Assembly: GCA_029339195.1 (NCBI GenBank)
Contig: JAPTJF010000028.1
Span: 1-64,000, forward strand
Source: Micractinium sp. NFX-FRZ
Lineage: Eukaryota; Chlorophyta; Trebouxiophyceae; Chlorellales; Chlorellaceae
DNA: 64,000 nt
Reading direction: 5' to 3'
This document shows, one piece after another, positions 43,076 to 54,911 of the stretch (its first letter is position 1; every line of letters begins with the position of its first letter). The translations under genes and the position numbers were made by a program. The notes under the pieces were generated by a model. It saw only the letters and a program-made list of their open reading frames with translations, was not told the origin of the DNA and searched no databases.

Positions 43076-46000
43076 ATGAAGACCAATTGCAGAATGCGAT
43101 CCTGCATTGCAGGCTTGGTGGCCGCAGCGCTCGTCGCTGGTGAGCCGTCCTCTTGAGGTCCCGCCCCACTTCCAACTCTTGCCCCCAAGCACCACCTCTG
43201 CCTGAACTTCCAATTTCGGCATCCTGAAAACCGCAGCCGGTGCCGCACTGCAGCCGACGAGCCGCGCTTGGGGCAACCCTGCCGCCACGCCGCCGCTGCC
43301 GCCGCCCGACCCTCCCTTGCCCTTGCGTGCAGTTGCCACGGGCGCTTCCACGTCCACCCCTGGCGGCCTGTCGCGCGATGAGACCCCCCAGTTCATTCTT
43401 CTGACGGTGGGTAGGGGTGAGCAAGGGTGCATGGGGAGCTCCCAGGAGGCAAGAGTGCACAGTCTCCCACAGGGTGTCTCAGTACCACGCTGTTGGCAAG
43501 CGTCCGGGATGCCGGCCCAAGGGCAGTGATACTAACCCAAGGGCAGTGATGACTCCCACCACCAGCAGTGCTTCGTTCTATGCCTGTGTGGCACAGCCGT
43601 TGAGCGCATTATCCACCGGGCGCTCGCTGCCCGCCCCCAAGAGCGCGCCCCAACCCCTCCCATTTCCCTGCTGGTGTGAACACATGCAGCACGACGACGC
43701 GGTGAAGAGCAACACCCACAGCCTCATGACCTCCATCACCGACGGCCGCTCCGCCAACGGCTGCCCCCTCACTGCCACCATGTTTGTGCTCACCTCGGGC
43801 ACGGGTGCGCCGACAGCCTGGCCGGCCCGCCCTGCTGGCCCGCCCAGAGGATCACTGTCGCCTGCGGTTGTGCCTGCCGCCTGCTTGTGCCCGGCACAGG
43901 CGGGCGGCTGGCACCTTGGGCCCGAGCGCACAGCACAGAAAGCATGATGCTGCTGCCTGGTTTGCCTGTGCTGTGCTGTCCTTGGACCGCTGCACAAAAG
44001 TAGTGGCTGCCTCCTGACCCCTCCCTCTCTCTGCCCACTTGCTCCCTCTCCCTTTACCTGTCTCAACCCTCAGACTGTGATCACGTGATGGACCTCTACA
44101 ACAAGGGGTGAGCCACTGCGCTGTCCATGCTGTGGTCGTGCCATGCCGTGCTGGTGCTGGGTCCAGTGCCGATGGCTGGCGCTGTTCATCTGGCTCCCAC
44201 ACTCCTCGGCCATTCCCCATGCGCTGCCGGCCGCCTAACATGTCTGCCTTCTGCCCCCATTGCGATGCCTCAGGTACGAGATTGGAGACCATACAGTCAG
44301 CCACCGCTCGGTGAGGCACACTGCAACAAGAAGGCAGGGAGAGGGAGGGCCGTGTGCAGGGCGGCACAGTGCACTGCGTTGCGCACACAGCGGCGCCCCG
44401 CTTTCCCCGCAGCCAGAGGCCCATCCCTCCTCCTCCCTTGGTCACCTCTTGAGCACGGCCTGCCCCTCCCACTGCCGCAGTTGCTGGAGCAGAGCAAGGA
44501 CGAAATTTACAGCGAGATTGTGGGCGCCCGCTCCAAGCTTGCCGACTGCGGCGTGCCAGAGGGCGACATCCGGGGCTTCCGGGCCCCCTACCTGGAGACC
44601 AAGCCGGAGGTGCGGGAGGTGCTGCAGGAGAGCGGCTTCCTGTACGACAGGTCAGTTGTTGGGACGCGTCCTTGTGAGTGAGTTTGGGGTTTGGGTGGGT
44701 GAGTGGGTGGGTCACCCTGTGGGGGACCGGTCGGGTGGGGCGGGTGCTGCAGGAGAGCGGCTTCCTGTGCAACAGCTGTGGACAGGTGCCACGGACGAGA
44801 GCGAAGGGGCATGGTGGGTCGGAGGGTGGGTGTTTTGAACTGCTGGGTGCGCAGGCTGCACGGTGCGCGCACGTGCTATCAAGTGGCAACAGCAGATGGT
44901 GTCCTGGCCGCAGCGCATTCACCCCCTGCATCCCTGTGCCTGACACACCCCGGTCCCCCTCAACCCCACTCACCCCGCCCGCCCCCACACACCCCACCCA
45001 CCCCTGGCCGCCCCCTCAGCACACTGATTGAGGACACCACGGGGCACTCCATTTCCTCCGACATGTCGGAGCGCGTGTGGCCGTGGGACATGGGAGAGGG
45101 CATTCCCATCAACTGTGGACGGTGCGTGATGGGCTGGCGAGGGTGTGACTGAAGCTGAGAATGCTTGGAGTGATGCGTTGCACCAAAGAGTTGCCCGCCC
45201 TGCGTCTGGGGGACGCTGCCGCTGGTCAGGTCTGCCCACACAGCAGGAGCACAAGCTGCCAGCCGCTGCTGCCCACCACCTCCAACCAAGCGCTGCCTGT
45301 GCCCCCGGGCCAGCCTCTGCCCGCCCATTGCACAGGCTGTGCAATCAACGGCACCGCTGCACTGACGCCCAACCCCTGCCTGCAGCTTCGGCAACATCCA
45401 AAAGTGCGACGGCAGCGAGAGCTACCCCGGACTCAAGCAGGTCCCACGTGAGTTGTCCTGTGTCAACCCTGTGTGCACATGATTATGACGGGGCTTTTCA
45501 AGGGGCCTGCCGCCTGCCCGTCTGCGCACGCACGCAAGCACGCCCGTTAGGTGCAAGCCGCCGCAGCCGCGCCGCCTGACCCTCTTCCCACCCTTCCGCC
45601 TGCCTGCCTGCCTGCCCCTCCTGCCTGCCCTCCTGCCTGCCTGCAGTGTGGGACCTGACTGCCCTCGGCAGCTACACAATGGACTGTGGAGAGTGAGTGT
45701 GCCGTGATGAGGATGAGAGCGGCGAGATTGAGCAGCCAGCAGATCGTTCTCTGCCCAGAGCTGCTGCTTCCTGCCTGGCCCGGCCGTCTGCCCCAGGGCC
45801 CTGCTGCTCGCTCCCGCCCATGCCTCACAGGCCTCCCTCATTCTGCCCCTGCATAACGACTGATACTCCATCCACTCCCCGCCCCGCCCCGCCCCTCTCC
45901 TGTGCAGCAATGGCGACCACAGCGTGTACGACATTCTCGTGGTGAGGCGGGGATGGAGCGGTTGCGGGTCACCTCCCCCCTTGCACGCACACAAACGCGC

Positions 46001-47567
46001 GCGGCACGGGGGGCGGACCGGGGAGGCGGGCGCCCTGCGCCCGGGGGGCTTGTACACATGCTGAGGGGCTGGTAGGAGCCTTGATGCCCGATAAACCTCT
46101 TGGCCCCGTGTCATGGGCTGTGCCTGCTGGGAGGGGTGGGGGTTGAGGGGAGCCCGGCGTGAGGGCAGGGAGGCAGGCGGGGCTGGCCTGGCGCCAGGAA
46201 CAGTGCAGGCCACGGCCCTCCCCTTGAGGCAAAGGGTGTGCCTGGGCTCATCCCAATCCGGCTGGAGCGCCCCACATGTCCGCTGTGCTGCACAGTAACT
46301 ACACCAACCTGCCCCTCCCCTGCCCCCACCCCCACCCCACCCGCGGGCCGACGCTGGCGCCTCCACACACAACAGCACCTGGCTTGGTTGTCCAGACTGA
46401 AACGCAACAAGCGCCCAAACTTTGCTCTCCTGCGCAGGCCAACTTCGACGCCTCCTACACCGGCAACCGCGCCCCGCTGCCCATCTTCATACACACGCCC
46501 TGGCTGCAGCGGCACGCACAGGATGTGGCCACCTTTGTGGGTGAGCGGGTTTTGGTTGTTCATGGTGATGTTCATGGTGAATTTCATTTGAGATTACACA
46601 CACCTGTTCCTTGGCATGCTCTGACCCAGCTGTGTGGGTGAGTGAGGAGCGGGGCGGGTTGAAGGTCATGAGTGAGGCTTGCCAAGCGAGCATGGCGGAG
46701 CAAGGCCAGGTGCTGGCGGGCCGTGGATGTGTGCCACTGCACGGCGCCAGCACGCCCGCCAGCCAACCGTGAATGCATGCTGCCTGCTCGTGTGCCTGCC
46801 TGCCGCACTGCCAGGCCGACGCCCGCCCTCATCCCCTCCCTGCCCCTCACCGCCACCCACTACGACACGAAAACCTCCCTCCCTCCCACCCTCCCTCCCT
46901 CCCCTGCTGGCTCCACATCAATCCTCCCCCTGCAGATTACGCTGCCTCCCAGCCAAACGTCTTCTTTGTGACAATCCAACAGCTGCTGGCCTGGATGAGC
47001 GACCCCATTCCGGCCTCCTCCCTCACCCCCGGCGCCCTGGGCTGCGGCAACGCCGGCGGCCAGCCCGGCAGCGGCGGCGGCTCCAACCCTCCTCCGGAGG
47101 AGGAGCAGGCACCCCCTGTGGCGGATGATGAGACCCCTGTTGAGGAGCAGGGTGACGATAACGGCGGTGAGCCTGTGTGCCTGCGTGTGTGCCCGCCTGT
47201 TGTTCATGTACTGTGAAGGGCTTCGTGATGCTGATGATTTGGTTGGGGGCATGGCGCGCTGTGCCGCGCTGTGCCGCGCCATGTCCTGCGCAACATGCAA
47301 GCCCTGCGCCCTGCGTGCCTCTCATGCCTCCCCCTCGCTCCTCCCCACCACCCACGTGTCCGAGCAGAGGATGGCGGGCAGGATGGCGAGGGGGACGGCA
47401 ACGGTGGCAACAAGGACAAGCACGAGGACGATGATGTGGAGAAGAGCGACACGTCTGGCAACAAGGATGAGGAGAAGCCCGGCAACAAGGATGACAAGCC
47501 GAATGAGGAGCAGCCGGAGGGGGAGCAGTCTCCTGAGCCAGAGCAGAGCCCGGAGCCAGAGGATTGA
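43076..47567 (+). CDS. chitin deacetylase-like protein 1 (CE4), acidic tail
   Basis: Secreted CE4 polysaccharide deacetylase, predicted to remove acetyl from N-acetylglucosamine polymers. Model of 13 exons, 423 residues: 43076-43139, 43333-43406, 43690-43804, 44074-44107, 44274-44310, 44481-44650, 45020-45121, 45386-45447, 45647-45692, 45908-45941, 46438-46540, 46936-47166, 47368-47567. A hydrophobic signal peptide spans about 8-21. FILLTHDDAV gives the catalytic and metal Asp (Asp48, Asp49); GYEIGDHTVSH gives the metal His pair (102, 106). Further blocks are FRAPYLETKPEVREVL, RVWPWDMGEGIPINC, ANFDASYTGNRAPLPIFIHTPWL and VFFVTIQQLLAWMSDPIP, the same order as in insect and other animal chitin deacetylases. 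From about residue 325 the tail is Gly/Pro then strongly acidic with Lys, ending PEPEQSPEPED. First of four head-to-tail paralogues. Confidence 0.88.
44618..44775 (+). repeat. duplicated donor edge of deacetylase 1 exon 6
   Basis: The end of exon 6 (44618-44650) recurs 125 nt downstream at 44743-44775 with 31 of 33 positions identical. In the copy the sequence after CAG is CTGTGG, so the GT donor is lost. Confidence 0.9.
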
Positions 47568-49018
47568 GCGGGTCGGTGGCTGTAGGGAGGCCGATGTACA
47601 CCATGCTGGAGCGTACTAGGCCAGTGCAAGTCGGCAGGCTGTGCCGGCTGCCAGGCATGAGCTTCAAGCCTGGCCTGTGCCTTGCAAGCCTGCCCTGTGC
47701 TGCACAGCACACCACACGGCACACACCGCATGTGGGGCCTGCCTGGCGGTCAGGCCACCAGCGCAGGTTGCACAGTGGTCCTGCCCGGCTGCCTCCCGCC
47801 ACACACATACAGCGCCTTCAACACCCGGACAGAGCACATCGCAACCCACAATCCATTTCCCGACGCTTGCTTACTGAGACCCCCATCCATGCACAGCCCC
47901 TGCGCCCTCTTCCAAAGCCCCTCCCCCTTCCCTGCCCCCGCCCGCCAGTCACTCGCCGACCTGCCTTCCCACCCCTCCTCCTCACACACTCACACTCCCA
48001 CACGTGCCTCCCAGTGGCCCACGCCACAGCACTGCGACCAAAACTTTTCGATTCATTCCTGGCCTGCTGCTGCGGATCAGTGCCATTTCGTCCCCCACTG
48101 CTGCATTCTTGATGGATGTGAGGCGCCATTGTGCCTCCACCAACGTGACTCCAAGTGCCCCACGGCTCATGCGCATGCGCTACTTCTCTCCTGCCCTGCT
48201 TGCGATACTGAACACGTCAATGCAGCGCTTAAGCAAGCCTCGTTGATGCGAAGAAAAGATGATGAATTCACTTCCCTTCCACTTCTTGACCTGACAGTTT
48301 GGCGCTGCGCCTGCGCCACTGTCCTGGTGTGCTGCAACTCTGCTTCCGCCCCCCTTGTTGGCGCGGGCAGCACACCTGGATGCGCTCAGCGCCGAGGCTG
48401 TGCAGGCGGCTGTGCAGCCGGGCTGATATGCTGTACCGGTGGCAGTGGCTGTGGTCAGTGGAGGAAGAGGCAGGGCGTCAACCCAGGGGGAGCACTGAGC
48501 AGTCATCAAGGCCGTCCACTTGTGCCGCCAGCGGCGGCGGCACAGGAGGCAAGTGGCCGATGCTCGTCCCAGATGCCAATGCATGCACATGCACGAGCCT
48601 GCACTGAGTGTTCGCCCACAAAGGGGCGTCCTGCTCAGGTTCGGCTCTGAAAGGCGCTGAGGTGGCAAAATGGAGCGCCCTTGACGCGGTTATGCCTAAG
48701 GGCCACTCTGCAACGCCGCCTTCAATTTCACGCCTGCTTTGGGGGTCACAGGGGTTCCTTTGCACCTAGGACCACGCGCACTGGTGTACTTGCGGCCGCA
48801 CCTCGGGTGTTGGAGGTGACTGCTGCACCTGCGGGGGCTTGCCCCGCACCGATCCAATGTGCTCTGTCGCATCGAGCATTTTCTGAGGCAGCCAGGAACG
48901 CTGGAGCGCCGTGGGCGCGTCAACCCTCACGCGCAGCTTGCGCCTCTCACATGCCACCACTGCCATTGCAGAGGCGGCGTATTCGGCCCTGCGCGTCTAT
49001 CTGGGGTTTGATCCCGCG
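47568..49018. other. 1.45-kb intergenic stretch, no gene recognised
   Basis: Contains long overlapping frames on both strands (322 codons plus, 162 codons minus) that are Cys/Pro/His/Ala rich and look like chance frames in GC-rich DNA. It must contain the 3' UTR of deacetylase 1 and the promoter of deacetylase 2. No repeat or RNA gene recognised. Confidence 0.5.
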
Positions 49019-52000
49019 ATGATGCAAGCCCTGCGTGTGGCGCTGCTGCTGCTAGCGGCGGGCAGCGTCTGTGCAGGTGTGGCAGGTGCCGGGCCGGCGG
49101 GAGGCGCGAGTGCGGCGGCGGCGGCGGCCTATCAACCCCTCCCACACTCAACCAGGGTCTGCCATTCCTTTGCTGCAGTCTTCCCGTCCACAGATGCCCC
49201 AGGAGGCCTGTCGCCTGAGCGCACCCCCATGTTCATCCTCTTCACCGTGAGTGGCCCCCCCGCCCGCCGCCTTGCAACCGCCAGCGAGGCCGGTTGCCGC
49301 AGGCAGCAGCGGTATGGTGAAAACCACCGCCTCCGCCGCTTCTTGTGGAGCCAGATGCGATCCCTCTCCGCCCTCTCTGGCGTTACTTGACCGTGGGTGA
49401 CGGGAGCGGTGCAGGGGCGGGCCCCCGCCTTGCCGGGGTACCTCCAATGGCACGATACCCTTCTTCCCCCCCGCCCAACCGCCCTCCATCCCCTCCCCGC
49501 GCCCCCCGTGCGGCACGTCCTCCGCGCTCTGTTCCACCTTTTCTCTCCTTTCCGTTGTCACCTTCTGATGTCCACACACCTCGTGGCGCCTCCCATCTTG
49601 CGCCGCACCATGCTTCAACCATGCACAGCACTCCTAAATGCATGCGCTGCTCCGGCTGGCTGGCTGGTCGCTTGCACTCACCCCCCCGCTGTCAACCCAC
49701 TATCGGTGACCTCTATTCCTTGCAGCACGACGACGCTATCAAGCAGGACAGCTACGACGCGATGCTGGAAGTGACCGAGGGCCGGCAGTCGCGCAACGGC
49801 TGCCCCGCCACCGGCGTCATGTTCACCACAACCGGCGGCACAGGTTCGGCCGGGCTGCACCCATATTCGGCGCTGGCAGGGGCCTGAAGTGTGTTTGTGT
49901 GTGTGTTTCGGTGTGTGCGCGCGCCTGAGGCTGCGACCATTTGGGGCCGGCACGCGCCAACATGCAGTGCATGCATATGTTAAACTTGACGGGGAGTGTG
50001 GCACTGCACTGGCGCCCCGCTGCTGCACCTGCCCACCACCTCGCACAGGCTCTGAGTGCTGCACGTCTGTGGCTGCGACGCACTGTTGCTAGCCACACTC
50101 TGCTTGGGTCGCTGTGAGGCTCGCCGCCGGCTGGTTGCCAGTGCTCAACCTCACCTGCCTCCCCCTCCCCCCTCCCTGTCCCCGGCGTCTGTTCCCCTCA
50201 CAGACTGCGACCTTCTGGTCGACCTGTGGAGCAAGGGGTGAGCTGTGCTGTACTGCGCTGCTCCGCGCTGTGCTGTGCTGTGCTGTGCTGTGCTGCGCTG
50301 CGCTGCGCTGCGCTGTGCTTCCTTGGGCTACTGCTGGACAAGCCTGGTGCCTTTGCAGTTGCCCTTGCCGTTGCCTGTGCTTGGTGCTGCTGATGGCAGG
50401 TCGCCTGCCATGCTGCCTCTCTCACCTAGCACACCTCCCTCCCGCCCAATCGAGACAGGTATGAGATTTCAGATCACACAGAGAGCCACGGATCGGTGAG
50501 TTGTGAGCCGAGGAGAGGGAGGGCGGGGTGGGTGGGTGCTCGTGGCGGCCAACCGGAACCGCGCGCCCCCCAGGGCGGCCGAAGCGCCGAGGCGCCCCAT
50601 GTGACCGCACACCTGCCAGCGGCCTTCCCTTACACACCCCCTGCCCAGCCCAGCTGGCTGTTTTGCCCCTCGCTGGGCCCCCTCCCAACCCCCGCCTGCC
50701 TTTTGCCTCTCTCGGCCCTCCATCCCCGCAGCTCAAGGACATGAGCAAGCGCGAGATTGAGCAGGAGGTGGTGGGTGCGCGTGACGAGATTGCGGCGTGC
50801 GGCATCCCGGTGTCCGACGTCCAAGGCCTGCGCTGCCCCTACCTGGAGACCAAGCCGGAGGTGCGGGAGGTGCTGCAGGAGAACGGCTTCCTGTACGACA
50901 GGTCAGTTGAGGGCAGGCTGTCTGGGGTGGGCTGGTGGGCGGGTGGGTGAGTGGGTGGGGCACCCAGTGAGGGATTGGTCAGGTGGGGCAGGTGCTGCAG
51001 GAGAACGGCTTCCTGTACGACAGGTCAGTTGTTGAGACGCTTCTTGGGGTGGGCTGGTGGGCAGCGGGGTGGGGGCATGCAGTGGTGGGCCGGCCAGATG
51101 GGGCACCCAAGAACAGTAGGAGCGCAGCGGATCTGCCGGGCATCCTGGGCAGGCAGTGCGGCGCGTGTTTTGAGTCGGCTGGACGGTTCCCTGGCCCTCC
51201 TTCTGTCAGGCCAAGCCGGGTGTGCGGGTGTGCTGCTGCACGCAGGCGGCTCCCTCTTTCCGGCAGGTCGGCTGAACGCACCGGCAGCAGCCAGGAAAGT
51301 CGCGCTTGTCTGATGGTCGCCGTCTGTGTTGTGTGCCGTGCAGCACCCTGATTGAGGAGACGAGGGGGCACTCCATCTCTGAGAACATGGGCGAACGTGT
51401 GTGGCCATGGGACATGGAGAACGGCATCCCCATCAACTGCGACTGGTGAGCGAGAAGAGATGGCCGTGGTTGGAGCGGGTGACGTGGGCATCCGCATGCC
51501 GCCACCAGTGTGACGATTGCAGTCAGCCAGCACGGCTTACGGCACCTCAAGCACCTGCAAGTGGTGAGCAAGTGGGGTCCAGCACGCGCAGAGCGGCAGC
51601 GGGGGCAAACTGCGGGCCTGCTGCACGTGGCTTTCCCACTCACCAAATGCCCGCGCCGTTGTCTCCCTTCTCTTGCCCCTCCCTCTGCAGGTTCAGCAGC
51701 ATTCAGGAGTGCCGCGACGGCGAGAGCTACTCAAACGTGTGGCAAGTGCCAAGTGAGCAGCTGCGTGTGTGCTGGGAGGGTGGGAGGGTGGGCAGCAGCT
51801 CACGTGCTGGTGACCCGTGGGCATGCACCCGTGGGGCATGCACCCGCAGCTTGCATGGTCGGGAGGCCCGCAGGGTCGCTCGCAGGGAGTGCTGAGCAGA
51901 TTGCCCTCACCTGTGCCAGCAGGAAAGAGCGCGCTCCCCGACAATATCCGCCACTCTTTCCTTGCCCTTGCCTCATCCCTGCCTTTGCACCTTCCAGCAC

Positions 52001-53614
52001 CTGCCTCAGCTGGGCGGCCCCTGCCCCGTAGCTCCATGCTGGCTTCCTCACCTGCGCAACTGTTCACTATGTGCCTGCCGCAGTCTGGGACCTGTCTGAG
52101 CTGGGCGGCCCTTACACCATGGACTATGGCGCTGACGGCAAGCACGACGTGTACGACATCCTGAAGGTGTGTGTTACAACACGGGGGGGTGGGTGAGGGT
52201 GCATGGCGCGCCTGTGTTGCCATGTTCCTTCCTTCAGATCGGGCCAGGCCGGCTGCCGTGTGTGGGCTGCATGCTTGTCCCTTGGCCGTGCTGCACTGGC
52301 GTGCCACGGCTCGCGTGCGGTATGTATGCTCTGGCGGATGTTGGTGCTGCGCCGCACCGCGCCCCCAGCAGGGGAGGGGCAGCCTAACCCTAGCACACCT
52401 CGTTCCTTTGCAGCCACATATGTAGAGGACACCTGCGGGGGCCGACTGAGTGATCCATGCACCCCTGCTTGCTCCCTAGCGCCTAGAGCCCTCACAGCCC
52501 CATGTGAAGAAGACACCTGCGGGGGCAAGCGACAGCCTATTGAATGCCCCATGCACCTGTCTTTGCTCCCTCCCCCTGCGCAGGCCAACTTTGACGCCTC
52601 CTACACCGGCAACCGCGCCCCCTTCCCCATCTTCATCCACACTCCCTGGCTGAAAGACAGCGACCACCTGGAGCGGCTCAAGGAGTTTGCGGGTGAGGCA
52701 GCCCCTGTGCCGGGGGGCGGGCAGTGGGGGGAGGACTCCAGACGGATGGCAGGGCGAGGCGAGCGCTGGCAAGGCCCAGGCACATGTGGCGGGCGCTGTG
52801 AGCACCCCTGCTTCTCCTCCCCCACCTCGCCTTTCTGGGGCAGCGACGCGCAATTGTGGTTGGTCCCAGCAGTGCAGCAGGGTGGCAGCGCCCACGGCAG
52901 GCACCCGCCAGCCCTGCACTCAAAACCCAGGACCCGCTCCTCTCCCTCCCCTCTTCCCGCTCACACACGTCTGTGCTCGCACTTGAAGTTATCTGATGTG
53001 CTGTCCGCTCTGCGAAACTCGAGTGCATTGCAAACCTGCAACCACAACCACACGCTTGCACAACCACCCCACCGCTGAGGGTTCCAGAGAGGCTGCCAAG
53101 TAGGGACAGAACCGCCCCGCCGAGCCTCTCAGCCGACACCACTGAGCAGTGCAAACACCGCTGGCAGTGCATGTACGTACATTCGCTGGGGTCTGGCAGC
53201 CAAGCACGCAACAGCAGCGCAGCGACCCCCTTGAGTTTCACCTCCCCTCCTTTCCCTCCCCCACTGCCCCCTCTCCCTCCCTCCCCTTCACCTGCAGACT
53301 ATGCACTCTCCCTGCCCGACGTGTACTTCGTGACCATCCGCCAGCTCATCGCGTGGATGCAAAACCCCATCCCAGCCGATGAGCTCACGCCTGAAAAGCT
53401 GGGCTGCGGCAACCCCGGCGGCGCGGGGCCGGTGCCCAATCAGGTGTTTGCTCTTGACGGCGAGGGGGCCACGGGCGTGCCGCCCGCAGGGGCGCCCACG
53501 CCGGCGCCGGCGCCCGGCCCGGAGGCTGACGCTCCCCAGCCAGCAGAGGCGCCCGTCCCGGCCCCCGATGAGGGGAGCCGCACAATCACACACACACAAA
53601 CGTACTCCAAGTAG
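49019..53614 (+). CDS. chitin deacetylase-like protein 2 (CE4)
   Basis: Paralogue of the preceding gene. Model of 11 exons, 385 residues: 49019-49076, 49179-49246, 49726-49843, 50204-50237, 50459-50495, 50732-50901, 51344-51445, 51691-51752, 52084-52166, 52584-52692, 53298-53614. A signal peptide (ALRVALLLLAAGSVCA) is followed by MFILFTHDDAIKQDSYD (Asp44, Asp45) and GYEISDHTESHGS (His99, His103), so the metal site is complete. The RAP motif reads RCPYLETKPEV. Then come RVWPWDMENGIPINCDW, LSELGGPYTMDYG, NFDASYTGNRAPFPIFIHTPWLK and DVYFVTIRQLIAWMQNPIP. Two exons of deacetylase 1 are fused here (52084-52166). The tail from about residue 322 is Pro/Ala rich (APTPAPAPGPEAD). Two ATGs occur in tandem; the first is used. 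Confidence 0.88.
50238..50320 (+). repeat. CTGTG/CTGCG pentanucleotide tract in intron
   Basis: A tandem run of TGTGC and TGCGC pentamers immediately after the exon 4 donor of deacetylase 2. Confidence 0.85.
50869..51068 (+). repeat. 122-bp duplication over the exon 6 donor of deacetylase 2
   Basis: 50869-50909 (last 33 nt of exon 6 plus 8 nt of intron) and 50991-51031 are identical over 41 nt. A further similar stretch follows in both copies (GGGGTGGGCTGGTGGGC). The downstream copy retains the full CAGGTCAGTTG donor. Use of the second donor would run through an in-frame TGA after the first. Confidence 0.95.
51997..52118 (+). repeat. echo of deacetylase 2 exon 9 start in the intron
   Basis: About 28 nt around AGCTGGGCGGCCC in 51997-52028 resemble the exon 9 segment at 52088-52118, and the copy is preceded by its own TTCCAG. 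Offset about 90 nt. Confidence 0.6.
52424..52575 (+). repeat. intronic tandem duplication before exon 10 of deacetylase 2
   Basis: GACACCTGCGGGGGC occurs at about 52429 and 52512. A second shared block (CATGCACC..TG..TTGCTCCCT) follows in each copy, the second running into the exon 10 acceptor. Period about 80-85 nt. Confidence 0.8.
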
Positions 53615-54911
53615 CAAAGCAGCATAGTACGTGGGCACGCACCACGCCCACGCGGCAGGGAGCACCGACCCATGGGCAGGCGCACATGATGAGACCCACC
53701 TCACCACACACACGACCCTCGCCCTCCCCTCTGTCGCCTTCGTAGTCCCCACCCGCACCGCAGCATCACCATGCACTCGTCACCCCATTCCCTGCCCACG
53801 TGGCTGCCCCTCCCCTGGATACCTGATTCCTCCACCCCGCCCCCATTGCGGCGGGTCCCCTCTGGGATGAGCTCATTCTGCCATGCCGCCCACCCCCTCC
53901 CATCAAGTGCACACAGACTTCGCTACGCATTTTGGTAGCAGCCAAGGCTGCCCCCAGCTCTGCCCCATGGCCCAGGCAGCTCCATACAAGCACCTGGCGT
54001 GCCTCCCCAGTACCATTCCCCCTTGATTAAACATTATTGTATGCACTAGATGTCTCCGCAGCCTTTGCTGTCTGTCTTGCCCCATGCTGCGCACGTACAG
54101 AGCCCTCGATTGCTCCTCGATTGCCCCCTCTGAACCTTGATTGCACGTCAGTGCTGCAGCATCAATGGCACACCGCATGCAACAACGAATGAAACAAACC
54201 ACGACTGCTCCCCTTTGCTAGGAGCAGAGCAGCTGCTGCGCTTCCTGGTGCAGGAACCAGCACCACCCACACTCAACCTGCTGACGCCGCTACTGGCCCC
54301 GGTGCGGCGGCGGTGCCGCCGGCCGTCGCGGCACCGGCGCAGCTGTGCTGCTGCCGGCGCAGGAACCACGGTGCTGCGTGCACGCCTTGCGCACAGCACA
54401 ACAAAGTTGGCACCACTGCGTTGGCCTATAAGGCTGAAGCCTCCAGCTGCTGCTAGCTGCATCATGACGCAGAGCACCAGGTTGTTGTGTAGCGGCATGA
54501 CACATGCAGCCCGTCCTAAGCTTCGCCCGTAAAGATGCTTCAGCGATGCAAGTGGCATCCTGCTAAAAAAGAAACTGCGGTTGCAACCCGTGCACAGCTC
54601 AGCACCTAGAGTGTCTGCCTCTTCGCCCGCTACGCTCATTGCTTCCGATCAGGTGTAGGGACACTGCGGCGCGCTCGCATCGCTGTCTCACCACCTTGTT
54701 GCCAGTGTCAGCCGGTGCCAGCCCAGGCAGTGGCGCACCGCCAAGCACTGCGCGGCCTCCTGCCCCCCCCCCAGTGCGACACCCTTGCAGTTGTTCGGCG
54801 ATAGGCAGCCTGTGGCAGCGCTGAGCAGCCGCCAGCCCCCTACCTAACTCGCCAGCATCTGCGGGTTTTACACTACAGCCGGTCGCAAACCGCAAACCTG
54901 GCGGCCTCGTC
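53615..54911. other. 1.3-kb intergenic stretch, no gene recognised
   Basis: Holds the 3' UTR of deacetylase 2 and the promoter of deacetylase 3. Frames on both strands are short and unrecognisable. A palindrome-rich GCCGGC/GGCGGC patch lies near 54300-54370. Confidence 0.5.

Noticed and set aside
47682..48650. 322-codon plus-strand frame in the intergenic stretch
   Set aside because: Cys/His/Pro/Ala-rich composition, no motif, and competing frame on the other strand.
50238..50320. Pentanucleotide tract considered as a CRISPR or satellite
   Set aside because: Plain short tandem repeat inside an intron, without spacers.
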